From: Cupriavidus sp. D384
Lineage (GTDB): Bacteria > Pseudomonadota > Gammaproteobacteria > Burkholderiales > Burkholderiaceae
Length of the DNA: 64,000 nt
Assembly (NCBI RefSeq): GCF_001652915.1
Contig: NZ_BBQI01000091.1
Location: forward strand, 35,881 to 99,880
Direction: 5' to 3'
The position numbers were made by a program, and so were the translations under genes. Below the pieces are notes generated by a model. The model did no database searches, was not told the DNA's origin, and saw only the letters and a program-made list of their open reading frames with translations. Below, piece by piece: positions 53,915 through 62,420 of the stretch (position 1 is the stretch's first letter; every line of letters begins with the position of its first letter).

Positions 53915-54605
53915 GGTGTCGGGCTGCACAGGTGCGCGGTACCAGCTCATCGCGCACAAATGGCTGAATTGGGTGTTATTGATCTGTCGTCATACAACGC
54001 AACTGGAATCTAATCGCCCGCACCATTCCGGTCAAGATGAGATCGCCTCAGTAAATTCCCTAGAAGTTTTAAGATGCAGACATGCAGACGTTAATTGCTG
54101 CCCTGCGGATTTCTCTCACGCATTCGGCTGATATTTTCCATTTCGCCGTCCTCGAAAACGCTTGCCAAAATCCCCGCCAATCGGCCACGGAACATGATTT
54201 CTCGTTGAATTTAAATAACTTACGTGAAACTGACAAAAGTTTGCTGCAATGCAAATTAAGCAAATACCGAATTCGAAAATGCACCAGGCTGGAGCGTAAT
54301 TGAGTGGTATTTGATACTGGAATCCAGTGTTGCTGATCCACCCAATGTCTCGTCCTATGTCTTGCCTTGTTATTTTTCTGTAAGGTACGATGTCATAGGA
54401 CATCAGATCACATCGATTGCCTTTCCCAATCGATTTGGACTGCACGTCCCGGCGCCTGGGAATCACTTCCCGGCGCGCCTCCCATGCCCGCCGGTGAAGG
54501 GAATGCACAAGCCGATCCACTTCGGCAACAGAAGTCGAACAAGCATTTGGCACCGGCTCTTCCGCAGCAAAAACGAAATAACAAGCCAGGATGGAGACCA
54601 ACATC
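53915..54605. promoter_or_regulatory. AT-rich divergent control region between udh and the second porin gene
   Basis: This 690-bp gap is far lower in GC than the rest; bases 54181-54300 are about 39% GC by hand count. It holds an operator-like palindrome GATGTC-ATAG-GACATC (54389-54404), and an inverted copy of its core, GTCCTATG, at 54352-54359. Short ORFs in the region lack ribosome binding sites and similarity. It is long enough for two promoters and upstream activator sites; the regulator gene is not in the window. Confidence 0.6.
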
Positions 54606-55667
54606 ATGAAGCGAGCCCTTGCGCCCTTCGTCGCCACAGCAGCGCTAACAGCCATCGGGGCCGCGGCACCCGCCCAGGCCCAGTCCAACGTCACGCTCTA
54701 CGGCATCGTCGACACCACGATCCGCTACACCACGAACGAGAGCGCCGCCGGCAACGGCAAGCTGCAGATGACGGACGGCGTGCTGACCGGCAGCCGCTGG
54801 GGCCTCTATGGCGTGGAAGACCTGGGACGCGGCTACCAGGCGCTGTTCGTGCTCGAATCGGGCTTCTCGCCCGATGCAGGCCAGAGCCTGCAAGGCAACC
54901 GCCTGTTCGGCCGCAAGGCGTATGTCGGCATGCAGGGCGACTTCGGCACGATCACGCTGGGCCGGCAATTCACGGTGATCCACGAGGTCATCGCCAGCTA
55001 CGACGCCATGGCGCTTGCCAACCTTGCCATCGTCGGCTTCCAGGGCGGCAACTACACCGGCGGCGTACGCCAGGACAACATGGTCAAGTACGCCGGTAAA
55101 TTTGGCGGCTTCACGATTGCAGCCCAGCATGCGTTCGGCGAGCAACCGGGCAGCGTGGCACGATCGTCGTCGACAGGCGGCAGCCTGACCTACGCGGCGG
55201 GTCCGTTCATGGTGGCCGGTGGCTACCAGATCATGAAGGACACCACGAGCTACTACGGCGTGACCGTGCCGAACAGCGACCAGAAGGTCTGGACGCTCGG
55301 CGGCACGTACACCGCCGGCCCGGCAACGATCTACCTCGGCTACACGAACAGCAACGTCGACAACGCCGGCTACAAGAACCAGGCCGGCTACCTTGGCGCC
55401 AAGTATCAGTTCGATCCGGCATGGTCCCTGATCGCGATGGGTACGTACGACCACCTCAAGCATGCCGGCGATTCGGGCAACCGCTTCACTGGGGCGTTGA
55501 TGCTCGACTACGCATTCAGCAAGCGTACCGACGTCTACCTGGAAGCCGACTACACGACGCTGACCGATGCCTGGCGCACGCTCGGCGCGCAGCCAACCTT
55601 CCAGACGCCGTTCTATGGTCACGGCAGCCGCGTGGGCGTGATGGCCGGCCTGCGTCACAAGTTCTGA
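54606..55667 (+). CDS. Gram-negative porin (Porin_4 family), probably for uronate uptake
   Basis: A second beta-barrel porin: signal peptide MKRALAPFVATAALTAIGAA ending AQAQ before SNVTLYGIVDTT, barrel strands with GVEDLGRGYQALFVLESGF and SKRTDVYLEADYTTL, and terminal Phe in AGLRHKF. I start at MKRALAPF (353 residues), with GGAG nine bases upstream; an ATG five codons earlier is the alternative. It is divergent from the udh-TRAP unit over a shared palindrome-bearing region, so co-regulated outer membrane uptake of sugar acids is likely. A terminator follows. Confidence 0.92.
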   Translation: MKRALAPFVATAALTAIGAAAPAQAQSNVTLYGIVDTTIRYTTNESAAGNGKLQMTDGVLTGSRWGLYGVEDLGRGYQALFVLESGFSPDAGQSLQGNRLFGRKAYVGMQGDFGTITLGRQFTVIHEVIASYDAMALANLAIVGFQGGNYTGGVRQDNMVKYAGKFGGFTIAAQHAFGEQPGSVARSSSTGGSLTYAAGPFMVAGGYQIMKDTTSYYGVTVPNSDQKVWTLGGTYTAGPATIYLGYTNSNVDNAGYKNQAGYLGAKYQFDPAWSLIAMGTYDHLKHAGDSGNRFTGALMLDYAFSKRTDVYLEADYTTLTDAWRTLGAQPTFQTPFYGHGSRVGVMAGLRHKF

Positions 55668-55710
55668 CGCCCTGATCCGCAAGCCGCCACACCGCTTGCG
55701 GTCAATCCGG

Positions 55711-55737
55711 AAAAGGGGGCGGCTTCGCCCCCTTTTT
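55711..55737 (+). terminator. Intrinsic terminator after the second porin gene
   Basis: An 11-bp stem (AAAAGGGGGCG at 55711-55721 with 55726-55736) has a GCTT tetraloop and ends in TTTTT. It lies 43 bases past the porin stop. Confidence 0.88.
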
Positions 55738-55861
55738 GCCTCAAGCGATCCCCCACGCCTGTGCGATCCTTACGCCTGTTGTTGCAGCGCTGCCCAGGCA
55801 GCGGCGGCAACGTTCCGGGCGGCCCGCCCTGCAGGATTCCCAAAAAATCCGCACGAGGGGC

Positions 55862-55890
55862 TTCACAAACCCGGAAGTCACTGATATGAT
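55862..55890 (+). promoter_or_regulatory. Sigma-70 promoter of tRNA-Thr
   Basis: TTCACA (55862-55867) and TATGAT (55885-55890) are spaced by 17 nt, each matching the consensus at five of six positions. The start would be near 55897, about 73 bases before the mature tRNA. The rest of the 302-bp gap from the porin (55668-55969) holds only the porin terminator and no gene I can support. Confidence 0.65.
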
Positions 55891-55969
55891 CGCTGGCTCT
55901 ATCCGATTCGACGCAACGCAGCAACGGCGCGGATCGCAGCGATAGAACAGGTTTTGCAAGTCAGGTTTC

Positions 55970-56045
55970 GCCGGTGTAGCTCAGTTGGTAGAGCAGCGCA
56001 TTCGTAATGCGAAGGTCGTAGGTTCGACTCCTATCTCCGGCACCA
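55970..56045 (+). tRNA. thrW: tRNA-Thr, anticodon CGT
   Basis: The 76-base sequence includes an encoded CCA. It folds with D arm (GCTCAGTTGGTAGAGC), anticodon loop TTCGTAA (anticodon CGT, reads ACG) and T arm (GTAGG TTCGACT CCTAT). It is nearly identical in its central part to E. coli thrW. The acceptor stem GCCGGTG/CTCCGGC has a T-T opposition at the sixth pair. A promoter and a terminator frame it as a single-gene unit. Confidence 0.93.
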
Positions 56046-56059
56046 TCACTTGAAGTAGG

Positions 56060-56088
56060 AAGGGCAACCCATTCGGGTTGCCCTTTTT
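56060..56088 (+). terminator. Intrinsic terminator after tRNA-Thr
   Basis: An 11-bp stem (AAGGGCAACCC at 56060-56070 with 56075-56085) with an ATTC loop continues into TTTTT. Confidence 0.9.
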
Positions 56089-56165
56089 GCTTTGGTGCCT
56101 GCTTACCGTGGCGTCAGCTAAATCGGCTTTGTCTCAATAACATTTCGAGAGACGATGCGGGCCGG

Positions 56166-56597
56166 TCACGACACCACGCGCGGATGGCAGGCCAGCTGCC
56201 ATGCATCGCCCATGCTGGTGCGCATCGGCACGAATCCATCGCACCCCAGCATCTGCAGCACCACGGCTTCCATGCGTTCGACTGACGCCGACCTGGGCAG
56301 ATGCGCGACGACGCCACACGGCTCCAGCGACGCCGGGACGTGCAGCCACATGTTGTCGGACAGCAGCAGGATGCGCGCGCGGGGCAGCGTCTGATGCAGC
56401 CGGCGCAGCAGGTACCAGTTGTCGCTGGTGTCACCGGACATGCCATACACCACGATGGACGTTTCGAGGCCGGGCTCCAGCGCCTGGATGCCAGCCGGAT
56501 CCAGGGCCCGCACCGCGCCAACGCCCGGCATCCGCTCCAGCAGCCGTTGCATGCCCAGACGCACCAGCGGTTGGTCTTCGATTACGAGTGCGGTCAT
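56166..56597 (-). CDS. Receiver-like protein lacking the phospho-acceptor aspartate
   Basis: The 143-residue protein starts like a response-regulator receiver: MTALVIEDQPLVRLGMQRLL, with the acidic pair Glu7-Asp8. The second strand, where the phosphorylated Asp normally sits, reads ETSIVVYGMSGD, with Tyr51 in that position. The usual Lys near the end of the fifth strand is replaced in HLPRSAS. The output domain is missing; the protein stops after about 140 residues. GGAGA precedes the ATG. It looks like a pseudo-receiver acting by protein contact rather than phosphorylation, or a decaying NarL/LuxR-type regulator. No kinase gene is nearby. Confidence 0.7.
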   Translation of the reverse strand: MTALVIEDQPLVRLGMQRLLERMPGVGAVRALDPAGIQALEPGLETSIVVYGMSGDTSDNWYLLRRLHQTLPRARILLLSDNMWLHVPASLEPCGVVAHLPRSASVERMEAVVLQMLGCDGFVPMRTSMGDAWQLACHPRVVS

Positions 56598-56923
56598 GTT
56601 GCGTCTCCCGAAGTGTCTGGTTTTGATACGGGAGACTCAGCAAACGGCGTGCCAGACAATTTCTGCCCGTCACGCGGATCGCGTGCAACCATCAAATTGG
56701 CGTAAATGCCATGCGCGCTGCGGCTTTGGCGCTTCCGCGCGCCCGCGCACGGAAGGCAAGGCGCAAAGCATGCAGGCGCCTGGATGTTACGGGTGACGTA
56801 ACGTGTCACCCCGGGGACGTAACGGGCCCCCTCCAAACCGATCTTCCGGACAACACGGCGAACCGGGTGCCGGCCCGCAGCAACCGGCCCGTGACGGTTC
56901 CTGTCTGCCCGGCCTCGCCCGAA
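56598..56923. promoter_or_regulatory. Gap between fapA and the receiver-like gene, with GTTAC/GTAAC repeats
   Basis: The stretch contains a 21-bp palindrome GGGTGAC-N7-GTCACCC (56791-56811) flanked by GTTAC (56786-56790) and GTAAC (56798-56802, 56819-56823). It is placed upstream of the receiver-like gene, which reads away from it, and downstream of fapA. It may bind a dimeric regulator. I see no gene here. Confidence 0.4.
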
Positions 56924-58537
56924 TCAGGTCACCGTGATGCGGTCTTCGATCACCCGTACCTGCCCGCCGGTCTTGTCTTCCATGACCTTCAGCACCTTGT
57001 GGCCCACCTGCAGGGTCACGCCGCCATGGATGCGGCGACCCACCGCGATCACCGCATCGTCCGACGGCTTGATCTGCTCGCTCAGCCGCGCGATCTCGGC
57101 GTCGAGTTCGAACAGGTCGCGATTGATCTTGTACATCGTGGCGCGCGCCTTCTCGCGGACATCGCCCTGTGCGCGCTCCGGATTCTTGGCGAAGAAGGCC
57201 ACCAGTTGCTGCAGCTTGGCCTGGTCGTCGAGCACCTTGCGGCGGCGCGCTTCCAGTTCGGCCTTCTGCTGATCCGCAAACGGGTTCAGGCCAACCTGCA
57301 CGGCCGTGGCCGATCCGGCGGGTGCGCCCAGGGTTGCCACGCTGACCGATTGCAGCGCGCGGGTACGGCCGCCGCTGATGCTGCCCTGGGATGTGGGGGT
57401 GCCAACCACCACGCGTTCGCCCGCCGACACATCGCTCTGGCGGATGCCGCTTTCGACCACCACCTCGGTCTCCGCCTCGACGATCGCGTTCTGGATATAG
57501 CGCGCATGCACCGCGCCCTTGGTGCGCACGCTGGCTACGTCGTTGGGGTCGCCACCGTGGGCGGAGTCTGCCTTGCCGATGATGCCACCCTTGACGATCA
57601 CGTCACCGCCCGCCTCCACATGGGCCGCCTCGATGGTGCCCTGCACCACCACATCGCCGGTGACACGCACCGACATGCCCGTACGGATATCGCCCGACAC
57701 ACGCAGCGATCCATCGAAATTGACGTTGCCCGAATGCAGGTCCACGGCGTCCACGTCCACCACGGGGCTGACGATCACGCCGTTCGGCAGCACGCGCGGC
57801 GATCCGGCGATCACCGCCAGCAGCAGGTTCGGGTCGTTGGGGTCTGCGGCCACACCGGTCAGGTCTGCCGCATAGGGGGTATCCACCACGGGTTCGGCGG
57901 CAATCGGCTTGCCCAGCACGTCCATGCCGTCCTTGCCGGATCTGGCCGGAGTGCGGCGCATCAGCGCCGTGCCGGGATTCACCAGCAGCAGGCTGCCAAG
58001 GTCGCGCAGGTCGACGCGCTCGTCCTCGTTGTCGGCCTGTGCCGGCCGCTTCTGCTGCACCAGGCTGTCGAAGCGGGCCGTCTCGCCCTGCACGGGTGCC
58101 ACGCCGCGCGCGATCTCGCGACCTTCGCAGCTGCCTGCCTCCAGCGCCACGCCAATGGCCGCCGAATCGAGCAGCGCCACCACGCCCATCGACGCCGCAG
58201 CGGCGGCAATATCGCTTTCCTCGATGATGCGGCCGCCTTCGGGCGGCATCAGCGTCAGCAGCAGCTGCAGCTTGTCGGCGGTAATCTCCAGTTCGAAGGC
58301 GCCGTCCAGCACCGTGCCGATCACCGCATCGATTTCACGGTCGGTCAGCTGGCACTGGGTCAGGAATCCGGTCACGGCGGCCTGGTCCAGGCGCGCCCCC
58401 TGCCAGCCGTGCTCGGCCAGCGATGCTTCCAGCGCCGCCCGGTCCGGCGGCAACCGGCCGGTTTCCGGCGTAAAACACGCCCTTACCTGATCGCCCGGCT
58501 GGTTGAGTTCCAGGCGTAATCCCACGTCCGCGTTCAT
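56924..58537 (-). CDS. FapA/DUF342 family protein
   Basis: The 537-residue protein (start MNADVGLRLELNQPGDQ with GGGAG upstream) has the DUF342 layout: an N-terminal alpha/beta region (to about residue 110), a linker, the DUF342 start NPGTALMRRTPARSGKDGMDVLGK, and a right-handed beta-helix with repeats such as VNFDGSLRVSGDIRTGMSV and VTGDVVVQGTIEAAHVEAGG. A C-terminal coiled coil (ELEARRRKVLDDQAKLQQLV) ends before RVIEDRITVT. Vibrio FapA interacts with sugar phosphotransferase components and affects flagella or capsule; many bacteria have one of unknown role. It stands alone on the strand. Confidence 0.88.
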   Translation of the reverse strand: MNADVGLRLELNQPGDQVRACFTPETGRLPPDRAALEASLAEHGWQGARLDQAAVTGFLTQCQLTDREIDAVIGTVLDGAFELEITADKLQLLLTLMPPEGGRIIEESDIAAAAASMGVVALLDSAAIGVALEAGSCEGREIARGVAPVQGETARFDSLVQQKRPAQADNEDERVDLRDLGSLLLVNPGTALMRRTPARSGKDGMDVLGKPIAAEPVVDTPYAADLTGVAADPNDPNLLLAVIAGSPRVLPNGVIVSPVVDVDAVDLHSGNVNFDGSLRVSGDIRTGMSVRVTGDVVVQGTIEAAHVEAGGDVIVKGGIIGKADSAHGGDPNDVASVRTKGAVHARYIQNAIVEAETEVVVESGIRQSDVSAGERVVVGTPTSQGSISGGRTRALQSVSVATLGAPAGSATAVQVGLNPFADQQKAELEARRRKVLDDQAKLQQLVAFFAKNPERAQGDVREKARATMYKINRDLFELDAEIARLSEQIKPSDDAVIAVGRRIHGGVTLQVGHKVLKVMEDKTGGQVRVIEDRITVT

Positions 58538-58761
58538 GGCTCCCCGCTTTCTCGTTCTGCATGGCGCCATGCCGGCTGGGGTTCGTGCCCCGGGTCCTTC
58601 CGCTTGGACGGCCGTACCTGCGCCAACTCTGCTTGTCGTGATCGAAGGTTTAACGGCAGGCACGCGAGTGAGCTTTAGCCCACAAAAGTAGGGGGCGGTG
58701 TCTTGACGGGGTTTTCGGTAAACTGTCGGCCTTTCCGAAGCATCCACAGCCCCATCCGCCG

Positions 58762-59610
58762 ATGTCCAGCACCCACGAAGTCCGTCCCGGCCAGTCCGTC
58801 GAACTGCTCAAGGAACTCCATATCCTGACGCGCGACGGCAAGATGAACCAGGACAGCCGCCGCAAGCTCAAGCAGGTCTATCACCTGTTCCAGTTCATCG
58901 AGCCCCTGTTGCGCGAGGTAAAGGACGCCAAAGGCGCCGTGTCGCTGGTGGATCACGGCGCGGGCAAGTCGTACCTGGGTTTCATCCTTTACGACCTGTT
59001 CTTCAAGGACCTGAAGGACAGTTCGCATATCTTCGGCATCGAGACACGCGAGGAACTGGTCACCAGTTCGACCGCACTGGCGGAGCGCCTGGGTTTCCCG
59101 GGGATGTCGTTCCTGAACCTGTCCGTGGCCGATTCGATCACTTCGCCGGCACTGCCCGAAACCGTCGATGTCGTCACGGCACTGCACGCGTGCAACACCG
59201 CCACCGACGATGCCATCCGCTTCGCGCTGGCAAAGCGCGCGCAGCATATCGTGCTGGTGCCCTGCTGCCAGGCCGAAGTGGCTTCGGTGCTGCGCAAGCA
59301 CAAGGGCCGCCTGCTGGCCGGCAATCCCATGACCGAAATCTGGCGCCACCCGCTGCATACGCGCGAATTCGGCAGCCAGCTGACCAATGTGCTGCGGTGC
59401 CTGCAGCTTGAGGCGCATGGCTACCAGGTCAGCGTGACGGAACTGGTCGGCTGGGAACACTCGATGAAAAACGAACTGATCGTCGCCCAGTACAAGGACT
59501 TGCCGCGCCGGCGTCCGGCCGAGCGGCTGCAGCAGGTGCTGGAATCCGTGGGGCTGGAGGAACTGGGCGAGCGCTTCTTCACGTCCACCGCTCCTGCCAC
59601 GCCTGCATAA
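58762..59610 (+). CDS. SAM-dependent methyltransferase (Methyltransf_32-like)
   Basis: The 282-residue protein has a class I methyltransferase core: the SAM-binding loop VDHGAGKSYLGFILYDL (about residues 64-80), an acidic second strand FGIETREELV, and the motif DVVTALHACNTATDDAIRFA, followed by VLVPCCQAEVASVL with a Cys pair. The combination ALHACNTATD plus PCCQ is the pattern of the Methyltransf_32 family, related to tRNA/rRNA methyltransferases such as TRMT13. The substrate is unknown, probably RNA. It is a single-gene unit facing DUF1415. Confidence 0.85.
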   Translation: MSSTHEVRPGQSVELLKELHILTRDGKMNQDSRRKLKQVYHLFQFIEPLLREVKDAKGAVSLVDHGAGKSYLGFILYDLFFKDLKDSSHIFGIETREELVTSSTALAERLGFPGMSFLNLSVADSITSPALPETVDVVTALHACNTATDDAIRFALAKRAQHIVLVPCCQAEVASVLRKHKGRLLAGNPMTEIWRHPLHTREFGSQLTNVLRCLQLEAHGYQVSVTELVGWEHSMKNELIVAQYKDLPRRRPAERLQQVLESVGLEELGERFFTSTAPATPA

Positions 59611-59615
59611 GCAGG

Positions 59616-59636
59616 GACGCGGCGTCGCGCCGCGTC
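59616..59636. other. Hairpin between convergent methyltransferase and DUF1415 genes
   Basis: GACGCGGC (59616-59623) pairs with GCCGCGTC (59629-59636) around a 5-nt loop, just after the methyltransferase stop. It has no T tract but may end transcripts from both sides. Confidence 0.45.
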
Positions 59637-59666
59637 CGTCAGCGTTTCAGGGTCACCGCCTCAGCG

Positions 59667-60239
59667 TCAGAGGTCGCTCTTGCCGGCCATCCACTTGAGC
59701 CATCCCGCGTGACCCAGCGCGCGCAGGGTTTCCATGTTGCGCTCGTAGATGTCTTCGGCCTCGGGAAAGGCCTCCGCCGCGCGGGCGATGCTGTCCTCGC
59801 GCAGCAGATGCAGGATCGGATATGGCGCGCGGTTCGTGTAGTTCTCGATATCGTCCGGCGCCGTGCCTTCGAACTGGTATTCCGGGTGGAAGCTCGCGAT
59901 CTGCAGCGTGCCGTCCAGCCGCAAGCTGCCAAGCAGCCGGTCGGCAAAATACAGGAAATCGTTGTACGCCAGGAAGTCGGCCAGCGCGTGCGGCACGATC
60001 AGCAGCGTGGTATCCACCTGTTCCGGATCGGCCTCCGCCAGGCCCTTCAGCTCGCGCTCCAGGTCGTCCAGCACGTCCTCGTCGCGCGTGGCCTGACTCA
60101 CCACGTACCGCACCTGGCCCTTCACATGCACGCTCTTGGCGAACGGGCACAGGTTCAGGCCAATCACGGCACGCGTGAGCCAATGGCGCACATCGGCGAC
60201 GATGCGCTCATCTTGCGGTCGGACGGCCTGGTCGGTCAT
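59667..60239 (-). CDS. DUF1415 family protein
   Basis: The 190-residue protein matches DUF1415: WLTRAVIGLNLCPFAK near the start, VRYVVSQATRDEDVLDDLEREL, TTLLIVPHALADFLAYNDFLYFAD and ENYTNRAPYPILHLLRE. It is a soluble cytoplasmic protein common in proteobacteria and cyanobacteria, function unknown. I start at the ATG two bases after the flavoprotein stop; a GTG overlapping that stop would add two residues. It is the last gene of the DUF2917-flavoprotein-DUF1415 run, all closely packed. Confidence 0.88.
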   Translation of the reverse strand: MTDQAVRPQDERIVADVRHWLTRAVIGLNLCPFAKSVHVKGQVRYVVSQATRDEDVLDDLERELKGLAEADPEQVDTTLLIVPHALADFLAYNDFLYFADRLLGSLRLDGTLQIASFHPEYQFEGTAPDDIENYTNRAPYPILHLLREDSIARAAEAFPEAEDIYERNMETLRALGHAGWLKWMAGKSDL

Positions 60240-60241
60240 CG

Positions 60242-61864
60242 TCACTGCCCTTTCTCGATGTGCAGCGCCACCGCTTCGGCCACTTCGATACCATCGATGG
60301 CCGCCGAGTAGATCCCGCCCGCATAGCCGGCGCCCTCGCCGGCCGGATACAGCCCGCGCACGTTGATGCTCTGGTAATCGTCGCGATTGCGGCGGATGCG
60401 CAGCGGCGACGACGTGCGCGTTTCCACGCCCGTCAGCACGGCATCGTGCATGGCAAACCCGGCAATCTTCTTGTCGATCTCGGGCAGCGCCTCGCGGATG
60501 GCGTTGATGATGTAGTCCGGCAGCGACGTGCTCAGGTCGGTGGGCGTCACACCCGGCTTGTACGACGGCTCGACCGAACCCAGCGACGTGGACGCACGCC
60601 CGGCAATGAAATCGCCCACCAGCTGGCCCGGCGCACGATAGTCGCTACCGCCCAGTTCGAATGCGCGCTCTTCCCACTTTCGCTGAAATGCGATGCCTGC
60701 CAGCGGGCCGCCCGGGAAATCCTCCTCGGGCGTGATCCCCACCACGATGCCGGCGTTGGCGTTGCGCTCGGCACGGTAATACTGGCTCATGCCATTGGTC
60801 ACCAGGCGCCCCGGCTCGGACGCCGCTGCCACCACGGTGCCGCCCGGGCACATGCAGAAGCTGTACACGGCACGGCCGTTGCTGGCGTGGTGCACCACCT
60901 TGTAGTCGGCGGCGCCCAGCAGCTTGTTGCCCGCGAACTTGCCAAAGCGGCTGCGGTTGATCAGGCCCTGCGGGTGTTCGATGCGGAATCCCAGCGAGAA
61001 CGGCTTGGCTTCCATGAACACGCCCCGGTCATGCAGCATGTGGAACGTGTCGCGCGCGCTGTGTCCCACGGCCAGGACCACGTGGTCGCACGGCAGGTAA
61101 TCACCGTTGGAGAGCTTCAGTCCGCGCACCTGGCCGTTGTCGATATCGATATCGTCGACCCGCGTCTCGAAGCGGATTTCGGCGCCCAGCTCCAGCATTT
61201 CGGCACGCATCTTCTCGACCATGCTCACCAGCCGGAACGTGCCGATGTGGGGCCGCGCCTTGTACAGGATGTCTTCAGGCGCACCGGCGCGCACGAATTC
61301 TTCCAGCACCTTGCGGCCGTAGTGCTTGGGGTCCTTGATCTGGCTGTAAAGCTTGCCGTCCGAGAACGTGCCGGCGCCGCCCTCGCCGAACTGCACGTTC
61401 GACTCCGGGTTCAGCACGCTCTTGCGCCACAGGCCAAAGGTGTCCTTGGTACGCTCGCGCACTTCCTTGCCACGTTCCAGGATGATCGGACGATAGCCCA
61501 TCTGCGCCAGCAGCAGGCCGGCCAGCAGGCCGCACGGGCCCAGGCCGATCACCACCGGACGCGACTTCGGGCCGCCCTCCGGCGCCCTCGCCACGAAGTG
61601 GTACGTCATGTCCGGCGTGACGCTCCAGTTCGGTTTGCGCTGCATGCGCTTGACTGCCGCGGCCTCGTCCTTGACCTCGATGTCGATGATGTAGGTCAGC
61701 TTGATATCGTCGCGCTTGCGGGCATCGTGCGCGCGGCGGAACACCGTAAATCCGACAAGGCCGTCGCCCTTGACACCGATCTGGTCCAGATGGCTGCGCA
61801 CGGCAGCTTCGAGATCGCTCTCGACGTGATCGAGCGGCAGTTTGACTTCACTGAGACGTAGCAT
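60242..61864 (-). CDS. FAD-dependent dehydrogenase (COG2509, HI0933-like flavoprotein)
   Basis: The 540-residue protein begins with a ~105-residue alpha/beta domain with FTVFRRAHDARKRDDIKLTYIID, typical of this family. The FAD-binding VVIGLGPCGLLAGLLLAQMG follows, then LERGKEVRERTKDTFGLW, FGEGGAGTFSDGKLYSQI, CMCPGGTVVAAASEPG and the final GLYPAGEGAGYAGGI. The order fits the uncharacterised COG2509 dehydrogenases found across bacteria. Redox partner and substrate are unknown. Its start overlaps the DUF2917 end by 17 bases, so they are probably co-translated. Confidence 0.9.
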   Translation of the reverse strand: MLRLSEVKLPLDHVESDLEAAVRSHLDQIGVKGDGLVGFTVFRRAHDARKRDDIKLTYIIDIEVKDEAAAVKRMQRKPNWSVTPDMTYHFVARAPEGGPKSRPVVIGLGPCGLLAGLLLAQMGYRPIILERGKEVRERTKDTFGLWRKSVLNPESNVQFGEGGAGTFSDGKLYSQIKDPKHYGRKVLEEFVRAGAPEDILYKARPHIGTFRLVSMVEKMRAEMLELGAEIRFETRVDDIDIDNGQVRGLKLSNGDYLPCDHVVLAVGHSARDTFHMLHDRGVFMEAKPFSLGFRIEHPQGLINRSRFGKFAGNKLLGAADYKVVHHASNGRAVYSFCMCPGGTVVAAASEPGRLVTNGMSQYYRAERNANAGIVVGITPEEDFPGGPLAGIAFQRKWEERAFELGGSDYRAPGQLVGDFIAGRASTSLGSVEPSYKPGVTPTDLSTSLPDYIINAIREALPEIDKKIAGFAMHDAVLTGVETRTSSPLRIRRNRDDYQSINVRGLYPAGEGAGYAGGIYSAAIDGIEVAEAVALHIEKGQ

Positions 61865-62240
61865 GGGGTACCGATTCTTCTGCGGCCTGGATGTCTGGTG
61901 GCCGGGCGTTACCCAGCAGGAGGCCAGAACGGCCGAGCCGCGATTTTAGCAGCGACCACAGCCCCGGGCGCGCCGCGGGCGTGACGATCCGCAACCGCAC
62001 CGGCCCCTGCGCCACCAACTGATGCCAACCTGCCGCATCCATCACACCCACGGCGCCGGCACACAGATCCTGCGGCACCTGGCACACCTGCCCGGCCAGC
62101 CAGCGCGGCGCGCCCGCGACCGCCACCCGGCCTTGCTGGACATGCACGACCGCTCCGGCCTTCAGGTGCAGGCTCAGGCACTGGCCGGCGGCCAGGACAA
62201 TCGTCTGGATATCTCCGGAAAGGGTCTGTGGGGATGTCAT
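61848..62240 (-). CDS. DUF2917 family protein
   Basis: The 130-residue protein starts at MTSPQTLSGDIQTIV (AAGGAG upstream). It holds the cupin-like pattern of DUF2917: LAAGQCLSLHLKAGAVVHV, GRVAVAGAPRWLAG and GDL-type turns with WHQLVAQGPVRLRIV. The C-terminal 30 residues are variable. Proteins of this group are small, soluble and without known function, and in Burkholderiales often sit next to a MocR-type regulator, as here across a 180-bp gap. A longer reading frame upstream crosses that operator region and is rejected. Confidence 0.78.
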   Translation of the reverse strand: MTSPQTLSGDIQTIVLAAGQCLSLHLKAGAVVHVQQGRVAVAGAPRWLAGQVCQVPQDLCAGAVGVMDAAGWHQLVAQGPVRLRIVTPAARPGLWSLLKSRLGRSGLLLGNARPPDIQAAEESVPHATSQ

Positions 62241-62360
62241 GGCGGCACTCCTTGTGCAAATGAAAAACGTGCCACCAGCGTATCGGCGCGCCCGCCAGGC
62301 CAACAGGCACAAGCCTTTGCAGGCCCGACCAGAACAGATGCAAAACTTTGGCCCTGTTAC

Positions 62361-62385
62361 GATACAGCGACGTACCATCTGTATC
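62361..62385. promoter_or_regulatory. Operator candidate between DUF2917 and the MocR gene
   Basis: GATACAG (62361-62367) and CTGTATC (62379-62385) form an inverted repeat with an 11-bp spacer, and CTGTT repeats directly after. Sites with this layout are typical of MocR/GabR-type autoregulation in divergent promoter regions. A -10-like TTACGATACA overlaps it. Confidence 0.5.
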
Positions 62386-62420
62386 TGTTCCAGAGATCGC
62401 GCACGCGCGATGATGCCGCC

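Noticed and set aside
54082..54303. A 73-codon ORF in the AT-rich udh/porin gap
   Set aside because: No ribosome binding site and no recognisable domain; AT-rich DNA and chance explain it.
57909..58490. A 193-codon plus-strand frame inside fapA
   Set aside because: It is Ser/Ala/Arg-rich, antisense to a clear DUF342 gene, with no start signal.
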